The position numbers and the translations under genes are program-made. Source: an uncultured Pelagibacteraceae bacterium (GTDB lineage: Bacteria > Pseudomonadota > Alphaproteobacteria > Pelagibacterales > Pelagibacteraceae). Taken from it: a stretch of 64,000 bases of DNA. Every line of letters starts with the position of its first letter. Position 1 is the first letter of the stretch. Under the pieces are notes generated by a model, which ran no database searches, was not told where the DNA came from, and worked only from the letters and a program-made list of their open reading frames with translations. Of this stretch, positions 48,151 to 60,374 are shown piece after piece. The stretch spans positions 85,926 to 149,925 of the forward strand of contig CACLYO010000002.1 of NCBI GenBank assembly GCA_902611145.1, in the 5' to 3' direction.

Positions 48151-48870
48151 ATGAAAGTAGAAATAATAAAATGTCTTCAAGATAATTACTCATACATAAT
48201 CATAGATGAAAAATATAATCATGCATGCGTTGTAGATCCAAGCGAAGCAGAACCAATAATTAATTTTGTAGAAAGCAAAAACATTAAGCTAAAATTTGTA
48301 TTAAATACACACCATCATTATGACCATGTTGGAGGAAATAATGATTTAAAAAAAAAATATAAAGTTAAAATTGTTGGTTATAAAAATGACAAAAAAAGAA
48401 TCCCTAATATAGATATTTTATTAGAAAACAATGAAATTTGGAAAAGTGAAAATTTTCAAGCAAAAATAATTCATATACCTGGCCATACCTCTGGGCATAT
48501 TTGTTTTTATTTTATTAAAGAAAAAATTGCATTTACTGGAGATACTCTTTTTTCATTAGGCTGTGGAAGAATTTTTGAGGGAACTTATGAAGAGATGTAT
48601 AATTCATTAAATAAATTAAAAAAACTACCATCTGATACAAAAATTTATTGTGGACATGAATACACTCTTCAAAATTCATTATTTTGTTCTAAGTATGATA
48701 AAAATAATAAAAATCTAGAAAAAAAAATTCTTCAAATTAAAAATAAAATAGAAAAAAATTTACCTACAATACCATCTACTCTAAGAGAAGAATTAACCTG
48801 CAACATTTTTTTAAGAGCCAAAAATTTAAAAGACTTTTCAAAATTAAGAGATTTAAAGGATAATTTCTAA
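48151..48870 (+). CDS. gloB: Hydroxyacylglutathione hydrolase
   Basis: LNTHHHYDHVGGN; HIPGHTSGHICFYF; GDTLFSLGCGRIFEGT. Confidence 0.94.
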   Translation: MKVEIIKCLQDNYSYIIIDEKYNHACVVDPSEAEPIINFVESKNIKLKFVLNTHHHYDHVGGNNDLKKKYKVKIVGYKNDKKRIPNIDILLENNEIWKSENFQAKIIHIPGHTSGHICFYFIKEKIAFTGDTLFSLGCGRIFEGTYEEMYNSLNKLKKLPSDTKIYCGHEYTLQNSLFCSKYDKNNKNLEKKILQIKNKIEKNLPTIPSTLREELTCNIFLRAKNLKDFSKLRDLKDNF

Positions 48871-48880
48871 CTTATTCAAC

Positions 48881-48908
48881 TTGACTAAAGTAAGACTACA
48901 ACTATATT
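48881..48908 (+). promoter_or_regulatory. Promoter of rplU-rpmA-obgE-proBA operon
   Basis: TTGACT (48881-48886), 16-nt spacer, TATATT (48903-48908). Confidence 0.6.
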
Positions 48909-48935
48909 TCAGCTTATAAAAAATAAGGATTTATA

Positions 48936-49337
48936 ATGTCATTTGCAGTAATACAAACGGGTGGAAAACAGTATAAGGTTAAAGCTGGGGAGATACTAAA
49001 AATTGAAAAATTAGATAATTTAAAAGCTAATTCAAAAATTGAATTTAAAGAAATTTTAGCTTACGGTGATGATAAATCAGCTGAAATAGGTGCTCCAAAA
49101 ATTGATGGGGCAAAAGTTGAGGCAAATTTACTTAAAAATGGAAAAAATAGAACGGTTTTAGTTTTTAAAAAAAGGAGAAGAAAAAACTCTAGAAGAAAAA
49201 ATGGACATAGACAGGAATTTTCATTAATAAAAATTAATAAAATATTCTCAAAAGATGGAAAAATATTATCAGAGTCTTCAAAGGCACCCAAGGTAACAAA
49301 AACAGTTGAAAAAAAAGAGGAATTAAAATCTAAATAA
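48936..49337 (+). CDS. rplU: 50S ribosomal protein L21
   Basis: FAVIQTGGKQYKVKAGEILKIEKL; KKRRRKNSRRKNGHRQEFS. Confidence 0.95.
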   Translation: MSFAVIQTGGKQYKVKAGEILKIEKLDNLKANSKIEFKEILAYGDDKSAEIGAPKIDGAKVEANLLKNGKNRTVLVFKKRRRKNSRRKNGHRQEFSLIKINKIFSKDGKILSESSKAPKVTKTVEKKEELKSK

Positions 49338-49349
49338 ACTAGGTAAGTT

Positions 49350-49604
49350 ATGGCAACAAAAAAAGCAGGTGGATCATCAAGAAACGGAAGAGATAGTGCT
49401 GGTCGAAGACTCGGTGTAAAAAGATACGGTGGTCAGAAAGTAATCCCTGGAAATATAATAGTAAGACAAAGAGGAACAAAAATCTTTCCTGGCGAACATG
49501 TTGGTATGGGTAAAGATCACTCAATTTTTTCAAAAATTGAAGGGACTGTTGAGTTTAAAAAAACAAAGTCTGATAGAACATTTGTTTCTGTAAAACCCAA
49601 TTAA
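49350..49604 (+). CDS. rpmA: 50S ribosomal protein L27
   Basis: [29 protein letters not shown]. Confidence 0.97.
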   Translation: MATKKAGGSSRNGRDSAGRRLGVKRYGGQKVIPGNIIVRQRGTKIFPGEHVGMGKDHSIFSKIEGTVEFKKTKSDRTFVSVKPN

Positions 49605-49634
49605 TATATACAACATAAAAAAAATTGTTGTATT

Positions 49635-50618
49635 ATGAAATTCTTAGATCAAGTAAAAATATTTATTAAAGCTGGTGATGGTGGTTCTGGTTCTCCAAGT
49701 TTTAGAAGAGAAAAGTTTATTGAATTTGGAGGTCCTGATGGAGGAGATGGTGGAAAAGGTGGTTCAATAATTCTTAGATCAGAAAGAAATTTAAATACTT
49801 TAATAGATTATAGATATCAACAACATTTTAAAGCTAAAAAAGGTGATGACGGTAAGGGTAAAAATAAAACTGGAAGAGGTGGAGATAGTTTATATTTAAA
49901 AGTTCCAATCGGTACACAAGTTTTTGAACAAGATAACAAAACATTAATTTTTGATTTTAAAGAAGAAAATGAAGAATTTGTTGCCGCAACTGGAGGAAAA
50001 GGTGGCTTAGGAAATACAAGATTTAAATCTTCAACGAATAGAGCACCTAAAAAATTCACAAAAGGAATAAAGGGAGAAGAGTTTTGGATTTGGTTACAGC
50101 TAAAAACAATCGCAGATATTGGGATCATAGGTCAGCCAAATGCTGGAAAATCAAGTTTGTTGGCATCAATAACAAGCGCAACACCAAAAATTGCAAATTA
50201 TAAATTTACAACTATAAATCCCAATTTAGGAGTCGCTTTGTATGACGATAAAGAAATTACTTTAGCAGATATACCGGGATTAATTGAAGGAGCTCATTCT
50301 GGAAGTGGCCTTGGTATTAAATTTTTAAAACATATAGAAAGATGCAAAACTTTATTACATTTAATAGATGTAAATGAAGATAATTTAATAAATATATATA
50401 AACAAATAAGAAACGAACTAAAAAAATATAGTAAAGAATTAATTAAAAAAAATGAACTTATAGTGTTTAATAAAATCGACTTAATTGATAAAAAAATATT
50501 AAATGAAAAAATTAAAAAATTTGAAAACAAAATAAAAAAAAAGGTTTTAACCCTATCAACTTTAAACAAATCTTCGGTTTCAAAAATAAAATCAAAATTA
50601 ATTAATTATGTATCTTAA
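49635..50618 (+). CDS. obgE: GTPase Obg
   Basis: GGDGGKGGSI glycine-rich Obg fold; IGQPNAGKSSLLASIT; ADIPGLIEGAHSGSGLGI. Confidence 0.96.
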   Translation: MKFLDQVKIFIKAGDGGSGSPSFRREKFIEFGGPDGGDGGKGGSIILRSERNLNTLIDYRYQQHFKAKKGDDGKGKNKTGRGGDSLYLKVPIGTQVFEQDNKTLIFDFKEENEEFVAATGGKGGLGNTRFKSSTNRAPKKFTKGIKGEEFWIWLQLKTIADIGIIGQPNAGKSSLLASITSATPKIANYKFTTINPNLGVALYDDKEITLADIPGLIEGAHSGSGLGIKFLKHIERCKTLLHLIDVNEDNLINIYKQIRNELKKYSKELIKKNELIVFNKIDLIDKKILNEKIKKFENKIKKKVLTLSTLNKSSVSKIKSKLINYVS

Positions 50619-51714
50619 AAACTCTAAAATTATAGTTATAAAAATTGGATCTTCACTTTTAATTGATAACAAAATGAAAGTAAGACAAAAATGGCTATTT
50701 GAATTCGCTAAAGATATTAAAGATCTTATTAATCAAAATAAAAAAATAATTATTGTAAGCTCTGGTGCTATTGCGCTTGGATGTAAAAAGTTAAATTTAA
50801 ATAAAAAAAATCTGAAACTCGATAAAAGTCAAGCTGTAGCATCTATAGGTCAAATAGAATTGATGAATTTATTTAAAAAAACTTTTAATAGTAAAAAAAT
50901 AAATCTTTCGCAAATATTACTTACTTTAGAAGATACGGAGCAAAGAAGAAGAGCAATCAATGCAAAAAGAACAATCAATAACTTATTTGATTTAGGTTTT
51001 GTTCCAATAGTAAATGAAAACGATAGCATTGCTACTTCTGAAATAAAATACGGTGATAATGATCGACTGGCATCAAGAGTTGCTCAAATTTCTGGTGCAG
51101 ATTGTCTTATATTGCTCTCTGATGTTGATGGACTTTATACTAAAAATCCTAAAATCTATAAAGATGCATTATTAATAAAAGAAATTAAAAATATAAATAC
51201 CGAAATTGAAAAAGTTGCGAGTAAAAGTATTAGTGCTCATGGCACAGGTGGTATGAAAACTAAAATAGATGCTGCAAAAGTTTGTCAGCTATCAGGTTGT
51301 AAAATGGCTATAGCTAATGGTTTATCTTTAAGACCTATAAAACAAATATTAAAAAAAAATAATTGTACTTGGTTTTTAACAAAAGTTTCAAAACTAGATG
51401 CCAGAAAAAAATGGATTATTAGTTCTATTTCTCCAAAAGGTGAGTTAATTATTGATGATGGTGCTATAGGTGCACTTAAACAAGGTAAAAGTTTATTAGC
51501 CGCAGGAATAAAAAAAGTTAATGGAAAATTTAATAAAGGTGACCATATAAAAATATTGGATAAAAATATGAAAGAATATGCAAGAGGATTAAGTTCCTTT
51601 ACAGCAGATGAAATTTCAAAGATTAAAGGACAACATTCAAATAAAATTGGAGAATTACTTGGATATATAACAAAATCGGAAGTTGTTCATAAAGATGATA
51701 TGGTTGAGGTTTAA
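50608..51714 (+). CDS. proB: Glutamate 5-kinase
   Basis: IVIKIGSSLLID; VSSGAIALGCKKL; NENDSIATSEIKYGDNDRLASRVAQ; PUA C-term. Confidence 0.96.
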   Translation: MYLKNSKIIVIKIGSSLLIDNKMKVRQKWLFEFAKDIKDLINQNKKIIIVSSGAIALGCKKLNLNKKNLKLDKSQAVASIGQIELMNLFKKTFNSKKINLSQILLTLEDTEQRRRAINAKRTINNLFDLGFVPIVNENDSIATSEIKYGDNDRLASRVAQISGADCLILLSDVDGLYTKNPKIYKDALLIKEIKNINTEIEKVASKSISAHGTGGMKTKIDAAKVCQLSGCKMAIANGLSLRPIKQILKKNNCTWFLTKVSKLDARKKWIISSISPKGELIIDDGAIGALKQGKSLLAAGIKKVNGKFNKGDHIKILDKNMKEYARGLSSFTADEISKIKGQHSNKIGELLGYITKSEVVHKDDMVEV

Positions 51715-52964
51715 TGAAACAGTATTTTAATTTATTAGGGAAAAAATCTAAAAAAGCTTTTTTAAACAAAATCAATACAAACACTAAAAACAAAGTATTG
51801 AATAATTTTGCTTCTCTAATTAATAAAAAAAGAAAATTAATTATACTTCAAAATAAAAAGGATATTAAAAATGCTTCCAAAAAAAAACTAAAAGAAAATT
51901 TAATCAACAGATTAATGCTTGATTCAAAAAAAATAGATCAAATCATAAATTCAATAAAAACTATTTCAAAATTTAAAGATCCAACAAATATTTCTTTAAG
52001 TGAATGGATGAGACCTAATGGTTTAAAAATAAAAAAAGTTACAATACCAATTGGTATAATTGGAGTTATTTATGAAAGTAGACCTAATGTAACCTCTGAT
52101 GTATCTAGCCTTTGTTTTAAATCTGGTAATTGTGTGATTTTACGAGGTGGATCAGAAGCTTATTTTACAAATAAAATATTAGTAAATTTGTTCAGAAAAT
52201 CTCTTAAGAAAAATAAAGTAGATGAAAATTATGTACAATTTATTGATACAAAAAACAGAAAAGCTGTTGATTTTATGCTTTCTAAAATGAATAAATATAT
52301 TGATATAATTATACCTAGAGGTGGAAAAAATTTAGTCAAAAAAGTACAAAAGCTTTCAAATGTACCTGTTATAGGACATTTGGAAGGAATTTGTCATACC
52401 TATGTAGATAAAGATGCAAATTTGAATATGGCAGTAAAAGTTTTAATAAATGCAAAATTACGAAATACGGCTATATGTGGAGCAACTGAAACAATTTTAT
52501 TACATAGAAAGATTATTAAAAAATTTGGTGAACCAATAATAAAATCTTTAGAAATTAATAACTGTAAAGTTTTTGCAGATAGAAAAATAAGAAAAATATA
52601 TAAGGGAAAATCAAAATTAGCTTCTAAAAAAGATTGGTCGACAGAATATCTTTCATCAAAAGTATCTATAAAAACAGTTAAAAACATTCAAGAAGCTATA
52701 AATCATATTAATAAATATGGCACCATGCACACGGATGCAATAATTACTAAAAATAAAAATAATGCGAAAATATTTTTAAATGACGTAAAAAGTTCTATAG
52801 CAATCCATAATGCATCAACACAGTTTGCAGATGGAGGAGAATTCGGGTTTGGTGGAGAAGTAGGAATTTCTACTAATAAAATGCCACCAAGAGGTCCTGT
52901 AGGATTAAATCAACTTGTATCATATAAATATAAAATAGTAGGAACTGGTCAAATAAGAAAATAA
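51714..52964 (+). CDS. proA: Glutamate-5-semialdehyde dehydrogenase
   Basis: IPIGIIGVIYESRPNVTSDVSSLCFKSGNCVILRGG; HLEGICHTYVD; MPPRGPVGLNQLVSYKY. Confidence 0.96.
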   Translation: MKQYFNLLGKKSKKAFLNKINTNTKNKVLNNFASLINKKRKLIILQNKKDIKNASKKKLKENLINRLMLDSKKIDQIINSIKTISKFKDPTNISLSEWMRPNGLKIKKVTIPIGIIGVIYESRPNVTSDVSSLCFKSGNCVILRGGSEAYFTNKILVNLFRKSLKKNKVDENYVQFIDTKNRKAVDFMLSKMNKYIDIIIPRGGKNLVKKVQKLSNVPVIGHLEGICHTYVDKDANLNMAVKVLINAKLRNTAICGATETILLHRKIIKKFGEPIIKSLEINNCKVFADRKIRKIYKGKSKLASKKDWSTEYLSSKVSIKTVKNIQEAINHINKYGTMHTDAIITKNKNNAKIFLNDVKSSIAIHNASTQFADGGEFGFGGEVGISTNKMPPRGPVGLNQLVSYKYKIVGTGQIRK

Positions 52965-52965
52965 A

Positions 52966-53493
52966 TTGAAAAAAATTGAAAAAAATAAAATTGGAATATT
53001 AGGGGGAACTTTTGATCCTGCCCATAAAGGTCATATAAAAATTTCTAAAGAAGCTAAAAAAAAATTTCAGTTAAACAAAATTTTTTGGGTAATCACAAAA
53101 AAAAATCCTTTTAAAAAAAAAAGTTTTTTTAGCTTAAAAGAAAGAATTAACCATGCAAAAAAAATAAATATTAATAATAAATTTATTAAAATTTATTATT
53201 TTGAAGATAAAATTAAATCAAACAAAACTATTGATTTAATGAAATTTTTAAAAAATCGTTATAAAAAATCTGAATTTTTTTTTATAATGGGAGCTGACAA
53301 TTTAATTAATTTTCATAAATGGGAAAAATGGAATAAAATTGCTGAAATTTCTAAAATCTTAGTATTTAATAGATTAAATTATAAGTCTAAATCTTTAAAA
53401 TCTATTTCTTTTAAAAAATTAAATAAAAAAAGGTTGCAATTTATTAACATTAAAAAAGTTAATATTTCATCTTCTCAATTAAGGAAAATTTGA
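52966..53493 (+). CDS. nadD: Nicotinate-nucleotide adenylyltransferase
   Basis: IGILGGTFDPAHKGHIKIS; FFIMGADNLINFHKWEKW; SSSQLR; TTG start. Confidence 0.92.
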   Translation: MKKIEKNKIGILGGTFDPAHKGHIKISKEAKKKFQLNKIFWVITKKNPFKKKSFFSLKERINHAKKININNKFIKIYYFEDKIKSNKTIDLMKFLKNRYKKSEFFFIMGADNLINFHKWEKWNKIAEISKILVFNRLNYKSKSLKSISFKKLNKKRLQFINIKKVNISSSQLRKI

Positions 53494-53510
53494 TAATCTA
53501 AAATTAATTA

Positions 53511-53861
53511 ATGGATAAAATTTCTAATCTAAAAACAATAATCCTAAATACTCTAAATTCCAACAAGGCTTTAGATATTGTTAGTATTGATTTAACATGT
53601 AAAAGCTCAATTGCTGATTATATGATAGTTGCCAGTGGAACCTCATCTAGACATATTCAAGCATTATCCGAACAAGTTTTAGAAAAACTAAAATTAAATG
53701 GAATTATAAATTGCAAAATTGAAGGTAGCAATAGTAATGATTGGAAATTGATAGATGGTATAGATATTATTGTTCATATTTTTAATCCTGAAAAAAGAAA
53801 ATTTTACGAACTAGAAAAAATGTGGTCAGAATTAATTCCTAAGGAAAAAATTTTGATATGA
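53511..53861 (+). CDS. rsfS: Ribosome silencing factor
   Basis: ADYMIVASGTSSRHIQALSEQV; WKLIDGIDIIVHIFNPEKRKFYELEKMW. Confidence 0.93.
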   Translation: MDKISNLKTIILNTLNSNKALDIVSIDLTCKSSIADYMIVASGTSSRHIQALSEQVLEKLKLNGIINCKIEGSNSNDWKLIDGIDIIVHIFNPEKRKFYELEKMWSELIPKEKILI

Positions 53862-55000
53862 AAAATATATACTCAATTTTTTTGATAATTCTTTTGTCAT
53901 TAAGTATTTCTAAATATGGATTTGCTGGAAATAATGATGACATTTATAAAAAAATTGATTTATTTAGTGAAGTATTAGATAAAATTAATAAAGAGTATGT
54001 TGAAGATGTTAACCAGAGTGAAATTATGGATGCCGCAATTAATGGTGTATTACAATCATTGGATCCGTATTCTGCTTACATGTCTCCAGAATCCTTTCAG
54101 GATATGCAAACTGAAACAAGTGGAGAATTTGGTGGACTAGGTATTGAAGTTAGTATGGAAGCTGGGGTAGTAAAGGTGATTTCCCCCATAGATGGATCGC
54201 CTGCTTATGAAGTTGGAGTTAAGCCTGGTGATTACATTGTAAAAATTAATGAAAATCAAGTTCAAGGCAAAACTTTATCAGAAGCTGTTGATCTTATGAG
54301 GGGCCCTGTTGGTTCAAGTATAGAAATAACAGTCAGAAGAAAAGGAGTTAAAAAAGCAATAGTTTTTAAAATAACTAGAGAAATAATAAAAATACAATCA
54401 GTTAAATCAAAAAAAATTAACAATAATATTGGGTATATAAGACTGACAGCTTTTAATGAAAACAGTAGTTCCCAAGTTAAGAAAAAAATAAATGAATTTA
54501 CAAAGGATAAAAAAATTAAAGGATATATTTTAGATCTAAGAAATAATCCTGGAGGACTTTTATCACAAGCAATTAAAATTTCAGATTTCTTTTTAACAAA
54601 CGGAGAAATAGTGTCCACGAAATCAAGAAAAGAATCAGAAAATAGAAGATGGTTTGCAAATAAAGGAGATATTATTAATGGTAAAGTTCTAATAGTATTA
54701 ATAAACTATGGATCAGCATCTGCTTCTGAAATAGTAGCTGGAGCACTTAAAGACAACAAAAGAGCTATTTTAGTAGGAGAAAATACCTATGGCAAAGGTT
54801 CTGTGCAATCAATAATACATTTAAAAAATAATGGTGCTATAAGACTAACAATTTCAAAATATTATCTACCTTCAGGAGAATCAATTTCAGAAGTTGGAAT
54901 TACACCAGACATAGAAATTGCTGAAGGTGATGATGAATTCAGAATAGATACAGAAAAAGATAATCAACTCAATTTTGCGGTTAAACTGCTAAATGGCTAA
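53858..55000 (+). CDS. ctpA: C-terminal processing peptidase (S41)
   Basis: LDPYSAYMSPESF; PDZ domain; LDLRNNPGGLLSQAI; YGSASASEIVAGALKD; TYGKGSVQ. Confidence 0.95.
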   Translation: MKNIYSIFLIILLSLSISKYGFAGNNDDIYKKIDLFSEVLDKINKEYVEDVNQSEIMDAAINGVLQSLDPYSAYMSPESFQDMQTETSGEFGGLGIEVSMEAGVVKVISPIDGSPAYEVGVKPGDYIVKINENQVQGKTLSEAVDLMRGPVGSSIEITVRRKGVKKAIVFKITREIIKIQSVKSKKINNNIGYIRLTAFNENSSSQVKKKINEFTKDKKIKGYILDLRNNPGGLLSQAIKISDFFLTNGEIVSTKSRKESENRRWFANKGDIINGKVLIVLINYGSASASEIVAGALKDNKRAILVGENTYGKGSVQSIIHLKNNGAIRLTISKYYLPSGESISEVGITPDIEIAEGDDEFRIDTEKDNQLNFAVKLLNG

Positions 55001-55002
55001 TA

Positions 55003-55482
55003 ATGGAAGAACATTTTGAAAAACTACCTTTAAGAAATGGTGTAGGCGTTGTTATTTTAAATTCTCAAAATAAAGTTTTTGTTGCTAGAAGAATTGATAA
55101 CCCAAAAAATTTTTGGCAAATGCCACAAGGTGGAGTTGAAGATGGTGAAGATTATTATAAAGCTGCATTAAGAGAATTAAAAGAAGAAACAAACATTAAA
55201 AGTATATCTTTAATTAAGGAAATTGACGGTTTCATTTCTTATAACTTACCAAATAATTTATTGGGTATAATTTGGAAAGGAAAATATAAAGGTCAAAAAC
55301 AAAAATGGTTTATAATGAAATTTACAGGAAAAGATAATGAAATAAACATTAATACGAAAAAACCAGAATTTCTTGACTGGCGATGGGTCGATTTAGAAAC
55401 AATTACTGATACTGTTGTTGATTTTAAACTTAAAGTTTACGAAAAATTAATACTTGAGGTAAGAAAAGTTATAGCTAATTAG
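55003..55482 (+). CDS. rppH: RNA pyrophosphohydrolase (Nudix)
   Basis: FWQMPQGGVEDGEDYYKAALRELKEETNI Nudix box; WRWVDLE. Confidence 0.93.
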   Translation: MEEHFEKLPLRNGVGVVILNSQNKVFVARRIDNPKNFWQMPQGGVEDGEDYYKAALRELKEETNIKSISLIKEIDGFISYNLPNNLLGIIWKGKYKGQKQKWFIMKFTGKDNEININTKKPEFLDWRWVDLETITDTVVDFKLKVYEKLILEVRKVIAN

Positions 55483-55872
55483 AATTTATCGATTTTAATA
55501 CATCAATTTTTTGTGATATTAGAAATCTTCTTTGGTCTTCAATATTTTCATTTGACAATTCTTTTTCAGCATCTTGAATAGATTGATTCACATAATTTTT
55601 ATCTATTTTGTCTATGCTAAATATTGAGCTAGTTAATATTGATAAGGAGTTATCTTTAAATTCTAAAATACCATCTTCGACATAAAATTTTTCTTCTGCA
55701 CTTTTTGAAAAAATTTTAATGATTCCTGGTTTTAAAAAAGATATTATCGAAATATGATCTTTTAAAATTCCCATTTCTCCCTCAAAAGCTGGCACCACTA
55801 CTTCAATTACATCTTCTTTTGATAGAAAAGACTTTTCAGGATTCACTATTTCAACTTTAAATTCTTCACTCA

Positions 55873-55873
<1 letters not shown>
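55475..55873 (-). CDS. atpC: ATP synthase F1 epsilon subunit
   Basis: FKVEIVNPEKSFLSKEDVIEVVVPAFEGEMGILKDH. Confidence 0.94.
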
Positions 55874-58166
<2,293 letters not shown>

Positions 58167-58173
58167 ATTTTTT

Positions 58174-59706
58174 TTAATTAAGATTTTTTTTAAATTCGTT
58201 GATTATTTCAACCAGCAGTTTTTCAGTATCTTCTTCAAGTTTTCCAGAACCAGAAATAGATTCAATAATTTCTGGTTTTTCAGATTTACATTTCTCAATT
58301 ATTTTTGACTCAAATTGAGCAATATCTTTAAGCTCAATATCATCCAAATAACCTCTTACTCCACAAAATACAGAAATAACTTGTTCTGCTACTGTCATTG
58401 GTGAAAATTGCTTTTGTTTTAAAAGTTCAGTTAGTTTTGATCCTCGGTTTAAAAGTTTTTGTGTAGATGCATCTAAATCTGAGCCAAACTGTGCAAATGC
58501 AGCCATTTCTCTATATTGAGCAAGTTCTAGTTTCATAGATCCAGAAACTTTTTTCATTGCTTTTGTTTGTGCTGCCGAACCTACTCTTGATACAGATAAA
58601 CCAACGTTAATTGCTGGTCTAATACCTTGATTAAATAAATTAGTCTCAAGAAATATTTGTCCATCTGTAATTGAAATAACATTTGTAGGTATATAAGCAG
58701 AAACATCTCCTGCTTGAGTTTCAATAATTGGTAATGCTGTTAAGGATCCACCACCATGTTCTTCACTTAACTTTGCAGCTCTTTCTAATAGTCTACTATG
58801 TAAATAAAATACATCACCAGGATACGCCTCTCTACCAGGAGGTCTTCTTAGCAATAAAGACATTTGTCTATAAGCTACTGCTTGTTTTGATAAATCATCA
58901 TATATAATTAAAGCGTGCATTCCGTTATCTCTAAAATATTCGCCCATTGCACATCCAGTATATGGAGCTAAAAATTGAAGTGGTGCCGCATCGGATGCTG
59001 TAGCAGCCACAATAGTTGTATAATCCATTGCCCCAGCTTCCTCTAATGTTTTTTGAATTTGTCTTACTGTTGATCTTTTTTGTCCTATCGCAACATAAAT
59101 ACAGTATAATTTTTGTTTTTCATCTCCTGATTCATTTATTTTTTTCTGATTAATAATTGTATCAACTGCAACTGCAGTTTTACCTGTTTGTCTATCGCCA
59201 ATAATTAGTTCTCTTTGTCCTCTTCCAATTGGAACTAAGCTATCAATTGCTTTGAGGCCAGACTGCATTGGTTCACTTACAGATTGCCTTGGGATTATTC
59301 CTGGGGCTTTAACTTCTACCCTGCTTTTTTTTGCTCCTTTTCCTAAAGCACCTTTGCCATCTATCGGATTTCCTAAACCATCAACTACTCTTCCTAATAA
59401 TTCTTTTCCTACTGGTGTATCAACAATAGCTCCAGTTCTTTTTACTGTATCACCTTCTTTAATAGCTCTATCATCGCCAAAAATTACAACACCAACATTT
59501 TCACTTTCAAGATTTAGCGCCATACCTTTTGAACCATCTGAAAATTCAACCATTTCTCCAGCTTGAACGTTGTCTAAACCATATACTCTAGCAATACCAT
59601 CTCCTACCGACAAAACTTGTCCAACTTCTGTTACCTCCGCTTTATCACCAAATTTTTTAATTTGTTCTTTTAGTATTTTTGTTACCTCTGAAGGATTAAT
59701 TTCCAT
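58174..59706 (-). CDS. atpA: ATP synthase F1 alpha subunit
   Basis: [45 protein letters not shown]. Confidence 0.98.
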   Translation of the reverse strand: MEINPSEVTKILKEQIKKFGDKAEVTEVGQVLSVGDGIARVYGLDNVQAGEMVEFSDGSKGMALNLESENVGVVIFGDDRAIKEGDTVKRTGAIVDTPVGKELLGRVVDGLGNPIDGKGALGKGAKKSRVEVKAPGIIPRQSVSEPMQSGLKAIDSLVPIGRGQRELIIGDRQTGKTAVAVDTIINQKKINESGDEKQKLYCIYVAIGQKRSTVRQIQKTLEEAGAMDYTTIVAATASDAAPLQFLAPYTGCAMGEYFRDNGMHALIIYDDLSKQAVAYRQMSLLLRRPPGREAYPGDVFYLHSRLLERAAKLSEEHGGGSLTALPIIETQAGDVSAYIPTNVISITDGQIFLETNLFNQGIRPAINVGLSVSRVGSAAQTKAMKKVSGSMKLELAQYREMAAFAQFGSDLDASTQKLLNRGSKLTELLKQKQFSPMTVAEQVISVFCGVRGYLDDIELKDIAQFESKIIEKCKSEKPEIIESISGSGKLEEDTEKLLVEIINEFKKNLN

Positions 59707-60264
59707 TTATGCCTCTATCATTTTGTTCTCAATTTTTTTTAATTTATTTCTTATTGAAGTATCTATCATTATGCTACCAACTTGAATTATAAGTCCACCA
59801 ATTAAACTTGGATCATTTTTAAAATTTAATCTTATTTTAGAATCAAAAGATTTTATTAAATCTTCTTTAATTCTATTAATTTCATTCTCACTCATTTCTT
59901 TTGCTGCAACTAATTCAGCTTTTATTTCTCCTCTTTTTTTTGAACAAGTTTCAATAAAATCCTTTAGTATTTTTTCTACATAAAAAAATCTTCTTTTTGA
60001 TATTAAAAAACATAAAAATTTTGTTAGTAACTGATTAAGTTTAAATTGCTCTGAAATTTTAATTATTGTTTTTTGTTGATCTTCCTTAGTGTTAGTTGGA
60101 TTTTTTATAAAATAATTTAAATCTTTACTTTTTGAAATTAAATTGATTAATGCAAAAGACTGATCTTCAATTTCATTAGTTGAATTGCTTTCTTCTGCAA
60201 GTTCAAATAAAGCAAGTGAATATCTACTAACAGACGTGTCAGAAAAATTTTTATTTTTACTCAA
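59707..60264 (-). CDS. atpH: ATP synthase F1 delta subunit
   Basis: SVSRYSLALFELAEE; DPSLIGGLIIQVGSIMIDTSIRNKLKKIE. Confidence 0.94.
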   Translation of the reverse strand: MSKNKNFSDTSVSRYSLALFELAEESNSTNEIEDQSFALINLISKSKDLNYFIKNPTNTKEDQQKTIIKISEQFKLNQLLTKFLCFLISKRRFFYVEKILKDFIETCSKKRGEIKAELVAAKEMSENEINRIKEDLIKSFDSKIRLNFKNDPSLIGGLIIQVGSIMIDTSIRNKLKKIENKMIEA

Positions 60265-60374
60265 TTTATTTCCCTTATTAGTATTTGAAGAACTTATAAA
60301 ATTTCAAATTTAATTAGCATATGACCCATACCTCTTCAAGCTCCACATTGTCATAAAAGTTTAATTTTTGCTGA

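Noticed and set aside
49061-49533. Minus-strand ORFs opposite rplU and rpmA
   Set aside because: Antisense to ribosomal protein genes; no independent coding evidence.
59252-59785. Plus-strand ORFs antisense to atpA/atpH
   Set aside because: Shadow ORFs opposite highly conserved ATP synthase genes.
60265-60374. Possible small RNA or tRNA between atpH and priA
   Set aside because: No cloverleaf or convincing hairpin; likely just promoter/leader of the atp operon.
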